DNA of 64,000 bases from Acarospora socialis (Eukaryota; Ascomycota; Lecanoromycetes; Acarosporales; Acarosporaceae). Below, piece after piece: positions 58,130-64,000 of the stretch. The DNA lies in assembly GCA_025617375.2 (NCBI GenBank), contig JAMYGW020000011.1:744001-808000 (forward strand), given 5' to 3'. Position numbers and translations under genes: made by a program. Within the stretch, counting starts at the first letter, position 1. Each line of letters begins with the position of its first letter. Below the pieces are notes generated by a model that saw only the letters and a program-made list of their open reading frames with translations, was not told the origin of the DNA and did not search any database.

Positions 58130-59149
58130 GCTGATCGAATGGGTGCGAAACAAGTATGGCTCCAGTCAGAGTCGGCGATGATGTTGTAGACGGAGTCTCT
58201 CGATGGACGAAATATAGATTTGTGCCAGACTAGATCTGTTGGCCCGAAAACGAGGTGAAACCGTCCAACAGAAACGATCGGCGGGTGTTGCAGAATGTCT
58301 CCTTGACTCCCGGCTGCGATTCTGATACCCAACACTATCTTATTCCCCACGATGACTTTCCCTTTCCACACAGCCAACAGCGACTCCTACGCCGTTCCGG
58401 ATGGACGCGGGAGGAGGCGTATGGTGAGTGTCGGAATAGAGTGAGAGAAAATTATCTGAGGCAGTTGAAGGAAAGAAAATAGAAACGAGGGGTGGTGGTC
58501 GACAGCTGGTGCGCTTGAGACAGAACGTTGCAAGGGTCCGAGTATGTACGAGACGGAGACGACACGGGCAGCGGGAGGAGGGAGCGAAGAACTCTGAGGT
58601 TTGGTGGTACTGTACGGAGTCGATCGAGTATTTTAAATTTTTGTATCTGCCTGTCTGTCCTCTGTTTCACACGGGGAGAGTAATCCAGTCCTCCCACAGG
58701 AGAGCCAGTCGAATGTTTCCGTTTCCCTTATCCTTATGGGATACGGATGATACAGATTGAGATTGAGATTGAGATTGAGGATAAGGATGAGTGCGAGAGC
58801 GAGCTCGAAGATGAGGAACGAGGCTGCTGCTGCTGCTGCTGCTGCTGCTGAATTGGCGGATGTTTCATGTCCGACGAGCTTGCGTTGGGCCCGAGCAGGC
58901 GATGGTTTCGTGTTGGTGGAGGAGAGAAGCGGGATTGGCGTCGCTCACGAGATGTCAGATTTCTGCTCCGTACATGTAAAGAATAAGTGTACCTTGTGAA
59001 TGAATATAGATTAATAATTCGACGCAAAGTCAAGAATGTCTATACCGTGCTCTACGCTGTTGGTACCATACAAGTGGGAGGATCAAAGGCCCTGTAAATG
59101 AGCGCTGATACTCAAGTACTCACTATGGTGGACGATAACGAGGTTACCA
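58130..59149. other. Upstream region with microsatellites
   Basis: The 5' region of the minus-strand gene, then spacer up to the AT-rich block. It has a GATTGA hexamer repeat of four units at 58755-58778 and a GCT run of about nine units at 58823-58850. The GCT run lies in a short plus-strand frame as poly-Ala, but no gene is supported. Confidence 0.6.
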
Positions 59150-62100
59150 ACACATCAAATTTTTTTCAAATTTTCACAAAGTGTTAATGAATATTCACCA
59201 TTAACAACATATAGTCATAGATTGTAGTAGAGAAATCATGATCTATAAGTAGATAATCAACATTCTCATTGTTGTACAAACAAATTCATCAACTACAACA
59301 ATGATCACCTTCATCTCAGTTATCAATGATATGACACAAGCACAAAAAAACAAAGTAGATACTTTTTAGTATGAAGACTGATCTGAAAAACTGATTGTAT
59401 AAAGATATATAATAGTGAGTTTTAATTCAACAATGTTCAGACACAGATTCTGAAGAAGTGAGAAAATGAAGTGAAAATTGAAATGTGATCAAGAAAAAAT
59501 CATATCATAATCAGCATGCTGCAGCAGACTTCATATATTGAAACAATTATTATACAGTTCTGATTCATACAATCTACAGTAATATACAACATTACACATT
59601 ACTGACATCTTTTTAGCAGAAAAGAAAACAAGAAGAAATGTGCTGACTGTAATAAAAGAAATGACTCATTTCAAGTATTACTCTCTGAAATCTAAGTCAT
59701 ACAATATTAATAATGTATAGAAATGTATTTCTATATCAGAGAATTTTCAAAATATTTGTGACAACTACTGCTGATATAATCACATGATCAGATGTAATCA
59801 CAATGTGAATATCAAGATTGACAAAATCAAAAAAAAAAAAAAAAGAAGAAGCAGAAGAAGCAGATGATTCAGATATGTTTAAATTATATGACTTAAGCAT
59901 CAGTCAAATATTCTAAATAGAAAATAAATATGTATTAATACAACAAGATAATAAGCTGTCAAGAAGTGCAGTGTTTTAACTGCTTTCATTGTTTTAATTA
60001 GCTCTAGTGTCAGAATCTGAATTGTATGAGTAGATTAAGTTGACTGCAATCAATTTGTTTAACTAATAAGTCTGCACAGTCAATAATGACAACAGTGTAT
60101 GTTTCTAGCACAAGTATTCTATATATCTCTTAATACAAGCACACAAATCATTTCTTGTGATCATCAATTCTCATATAATATGTTATGATTATATCTCAGA
60201 GAAGACAAGCATACTTAAAACTATGTCTTGTAAGTGCAGTCAGAAGCACAGAACAACAAAATGTCAAATGTTTTCTTGTAAACATGTACTCAGAGCACAT
60301 TAAAACATCAGAACACTGAGTATGTCAGTGTGTCTTCACTCTATATAGTAGAATTGATTTTCTTATAAAATTAATCATGTTCAACTTAAATTACAATCTA
60401 AGTGTTTATCAGAGACAATTTCATTGAGAATCTTTATATCAATAAGATCAAAATCTTAGTTCTATATTACTGAGAAAGCTTAGTACTAGAATATAACACT
60501 TTGAACATTCTTATGATATAAAGATGTTTACTTAATCAAAGAACATTTTCATTGCAAGTTTTGCAACAAGTTAAATTGAAGTCATTCAACATACAGATAC
60601 AATTACTGAAACATTTAAGATTAAAACATCTGATAACTTCATCAGAGAGTGTGAAAAACTTTGATCATTTTTAATTTAACTAAACTTGTACATCAGTTTC
60701 AATGTACAGAAGTTTTTCAGCAACATAGATAAGATTCTGTTCACAGCATTCTATCTCAGAAATACAGTATTTGATTGAATTAACTCACTCATGAGAAAGT
60801 TTCTAAACAAAGTCTCTAAAAAGAAGCAGAAAGATACTGAGTTTATGTTTAATAGCTTTTCAAAGTTTAAAGAGAAGATAAGAAGAATCTTTGAAATTAT
60901 TGATGAAAAAAGAGCAGCTAAATAACACATTCATATTCTACATCAGAACAAGTCAACAGCACAATATACAGCAGAATTTCAGTGAGCAGCAGTGCTGACA
61001 AAATGAAAAGACAATGCTTTGAACTTTGCATTTTATTGAGAACTCAAGAAGTTTATCAAAGACAAGATTGTCAAATCTAAAAGACTCAATGATCTGCAGA
61101 GTATCATTGATTTAGTGATTAGTATTGACAGTTATGCATGAAAAAGACAACAAAAAAAAAGAAATTTCAACTCAGAGAATTTATATTCAAATACACTCAA
61201 AGAAATGTGTACAAGAAGACATCACAAGCACAATACTTAAATTCAATAAATCTCAACATAATCAATAGAAAACAATCATCAACACAAAGACTCAAAGAAG
61301 CATCACAGAAAAGAAATGATAAATTCATGATAAAAAAGCTCATGAACAAGACTGAGACTCATAAGTACTATAACTGCAATAAGATTGAGTACATCACAAA
61401 GAATTGCTGAAAGTCTCAAAGAGAAAGAAAAGAAGCTGTAATCACAACTAAAAAGATAGTGTACAATCAACTTAGCTGAACAGCTTGCTACAACAACATG
61501 TGCTGTGTGCACATGAGTGCTAAAGACAAAATCAGTTATTATTCAAAAAAGTTATGTTAAAAACAAGAGACTTATAATATCACAGAACAATCTAGATCAG
61601 ACAATACTGTAAAGAAGAAACTGCATGTTTTTGATGTCAACATTAAAAAAATTGATGATCAAGAAACTCAGAAAATTAACTATTCTGAGATTGACACTGA
61701 GTCAAAGAAACTCAAAGAAGATTTTATCTTTATTCAATTCAACTTTGACAACAACAAAGACAGTGAGAACAGAAATCAAAGAGAAGAAAAGACAGTACAC
61801 AAAGATGTCAGAATAAAAGAACAAATTAAGATCATAGTAGTTGAACAGAAACTTAAGTTTTCAAAGAATTAAGATACAGATATGATTCAAGAACAGATTG
61901 AACTCTGTAAAATGTTAACAAGAGTTAAAGAATTTTGACATGAAATCAATTAAGAGAAAGCTCTACAGATCAAGAGAAATTGAAGTTAATGAATTGAGAA
62001 ACTACTAAAGAATGTTCAAGCAATGAAATCTTGAGATCAAACTGTGTCTAAAGAGTTGATATAAAAGATTAAGAGTCATAAAATAGAAATTTAACTATCA

Positions 62101-64000
62101 GAAAAATACATCACTGTCAATCATAAATGATGAATCTGAACAGAAAAATACATCTCATTAAAATTTCTACAGAAAGTTAAAACTCTAGAGACACAACTGC
62201 AGATAGAATATGATCAGTATGAATCACAACTACATTCTGAGAAATGAGTCAAAAAAGAAAGCAAAAAGTACATATATCTACTAAGTAATCAGAAGTCACA
62301 ATAATTCAAAAAGCTATAAAAAAGAACAGAGAATGCAGCAGAATCAAAAAACTGCAAGCTTTCTTGATGAAACTAAAGAACAAGAAGCTTCTAATGTTTC
62401 ATGAATATGAAAATAATAAAATAATATTTAATATAAAGATCAAACAAAACAATCATCTAACAAAAACAACAAGAGCTTTGATTGACTCAGAAGTCATAAA
62501 TAACTATATTTTAAAGACAGCAGTAAGAAGTCTGAAACTTCAATTAATATGAGCATTCTATTCAGCATGAGTACATATAATTAATGAAAGTTATGAGTAG
62601 ATTGATCAAGAAATACATGTGCAAGTAAACATCAATAAATAATGTCAAGAAATGACACTAAATGTCATGAAGTCAATGAAGTATGATGTCATACTGAATA
62701 TGTTATATTTAAGAAATTGAAATCTCAAGATTGACTGAGTAAACAAAGAAATATGCAAGACAAAACACACATATAAGATTTCAGAACAATCAGAAATGTA
62801 CTTGTCAGAATATAAGTTATGAAATCATGAAATACTGCTATTGAAAGAAGAACAATCTAAGTGAATGTCATTATACTCAATGATTGAAAATCAACTCAAG
62901 AAAGTACAGACTTATCTTGACAAGAATCTCAAGAGAGAATTCATAAAATCATCAAAGTCACTGACAGAATACTCAATTCTGTTTGTATTAAAGAAGAACA
63001 GCAAAAAAAGATTATGTGTTAACTATAGACAGTTTAACAACATAACTTAATGAGACAGTTATCTCTTATCATTAATAAAAAAACTGCAAGATCAATTAAA
63101 CAGAGTTAAGTGATTCATCAACTTAGATCTTAAAGATGTTTATTATCAAGTCAGAATGAAGAAAGATAAAAAATAAAAAATGACATTCTGAACACAATAT
63201 AAACACTATAAATACATCATCATGTCATTTGAACTTAAGAACATCTCAGTCATCTTTCAAAGATTGATCAATGATATGCTGAGAGAGTATCTCAATGAAT
63301 TTATGATCACATATTTCAACAATATTCTGATATATTCAGAAGATCTTGAGAAGTACTGCAGACATGTACACAAGATGTTGAATAAGCTTAAGAAAAAAGC
63401 TTTATATGTGAAGAAGTTAAAGAACAGATTTGAAACTCAGAAAGTGAGATTTCTAAATTATGTAATTTGATTAAAATACATCAAGAAAAATCTGAAAAAA
63501 ACAGCAGCAGTTAAACACTAATCAACATCAATCAGAATTAAGAAAGTTCAGATCTTTCTAGAACTAATAAATTATCATTGAAAGTTTATATCAAACTATT
63601 CTAAAATAGCAGAATCACTTATGTGACTGATGCAAAAAAACAAGAAATAACATTGAGATAAGAAGCAGAAGAAAGCATTTAATGTATTGAAGAAAAGTTT
63701 TAGCAAAATAACTCATCTCATCATATCAAATGCAGCATGCAAGAAGATACTGAAAATTAACACTTTAAATTTTGCAGTTAATGCATATCTATATCAAATT
63801 AAAGAGAGACAACAGAGATCTGTAGCATTTTGATTTAGAAAATTGTCAGAATTTAAGAAAAGATATGAGATTCACAACAAGAAACTTCTTATGATAGTGA
63901 AAGCACTACAGAAATAAAGATCTTATCTTGTAAGAACAGAAAAGTCAATTTAGATCTATATGAATCACAAGAACTTAAGAAACTTTACAACAATCAAACA
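59150..64000. repeat. AT-rich, mutation-saturated repeat block (RIP-like)
   Basis: Composition changes abruptly near 59150: the DNA becomes strongly AT-rich to the window end. From about 59330 I found no CG, CC or GG dinucleotide, whereas CA, TG, CT, AG and GC stay common. Such blocks form in ascomycetes when transposons suffer repeat-induced C-to-T change on both strands. It is gene-free apart from retroelement remains. The right edge is outside the window. Confidence 0.85.
60560..64000 (+). mobile_element. Ty3/Gypsy-like LTR retrotransposon fossil (partial)
   Basis: Plus-strand remains of a Ty3/Gypsy (Metaviridae-like) element: a gag-like region at about 60.6-61.4 kb ending in a CCHC-type zinc-knuckle-like stretch, a protease-like patch near 62.45 kb, reverse transcriptase at about 62.87-63.47 kb, and the start of RNase H after that. 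Part order gag-PR-RT-RH fits the family. LTRs were not identified; one may lie in 59.15-60.5 kb and the other beyond the edge. The copy is thoroughly broken, with dozens of lesions, and looks old or heavily RIP-mutated. Integrase is not in the window. Confidence 0.8.

Noticed and set aside
58801-58999. Frame with poly-Ala from the GCT repeat as a gene
   Set aside because: The repeat creates an open frame by itself; flanks show no protein-like signal.
1-64000. CRISPR arrays, operons, biosynthetic gene cluster
   Set aside because: Spliced eukaryotic genes throughout; no regular spacer repeats, and the ABC transporter has no biosynthetic enzymes beside it.

Overview
The window comes from the nuclear genome of a filamentous ascomycete (Pezizomycotina). 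Genes are compact and split by many short introns, mostly 42-100 nt with GT...AG ends. The proteins match this group: fungal ATG101, Swi5, Ytp1, Rfx1-type, CaMKK-type kinase and GFA families. The right end is an AT-rich, mutation-saturated repeat block of the kind left by repeat-induced point mutation (RIP). A class such as Dothideomycetes is possible but not shown. I could close 22 spliced models with consistent intron phase and full-length reading frames. Two more genes have a single exon, and two more are decayed.

Left part (1-25.5 kb) is dense housekeeping DNA. In order it holds PBN1 (5' end cut by the window), PEX3, ATG101, a CaMKK/SNF1-kinase-kinase-like kinase, BET5, TIF6, a repeat-bearing AT-hook protein, a four-TM protein of unknown role, RAD23, SMP3, SKP1 and RPL39. 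PBN1 and SMP3 both act in GPI-anchor mannosylation in the ER. RAD23, SKP1 and the later AOS1 belong to the ubiquitin/SUMO system.

Middle part (25.5-46.7 kb) holds a full-length ABCB multidrug transporter, a Swi5-like recombination protein, a small membrane protein, a Ytp1-like protein, AOS1, a protein with a split Doc/discoidin-like domain, an RFX transcription factor and YOP1.

The stretch at 46.7-52.3 kb looks like decaying accessory DNA. It has a broken alpha/beta hydrolase, a foldback repeat that overlaps a coding-like remnant, an intact GFA-domain gene and a broken MFS monocarboxylate-type transporter. Housekeeping genes resume with an FCP1/NIF-like protein, RRP36 and a conserved fungal protein.

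From about 59.15 kb to the end the composition changes sharply. The block is very AT-rich, and from about 59.33 kb I found no CG, CC or GG dinucleotide by eye. It carries a heavily decayed Ty3/Gypsy-like LTR retrotransposon fossil that runs off the right edge. CpA and TpG remain common, which is not the pattern of classical CpA-directed RIP; this is the most unusual signal in the window. Other oddities are three introns that start GTCCGT, a GC-AG intron in ATG101, coding exons of 6, 7 and 9 nt, and an FCP1-like domain whose catalytic DxD is DxN. No tRNA, rRNA, CRISPR or bacterial-type features were seen.
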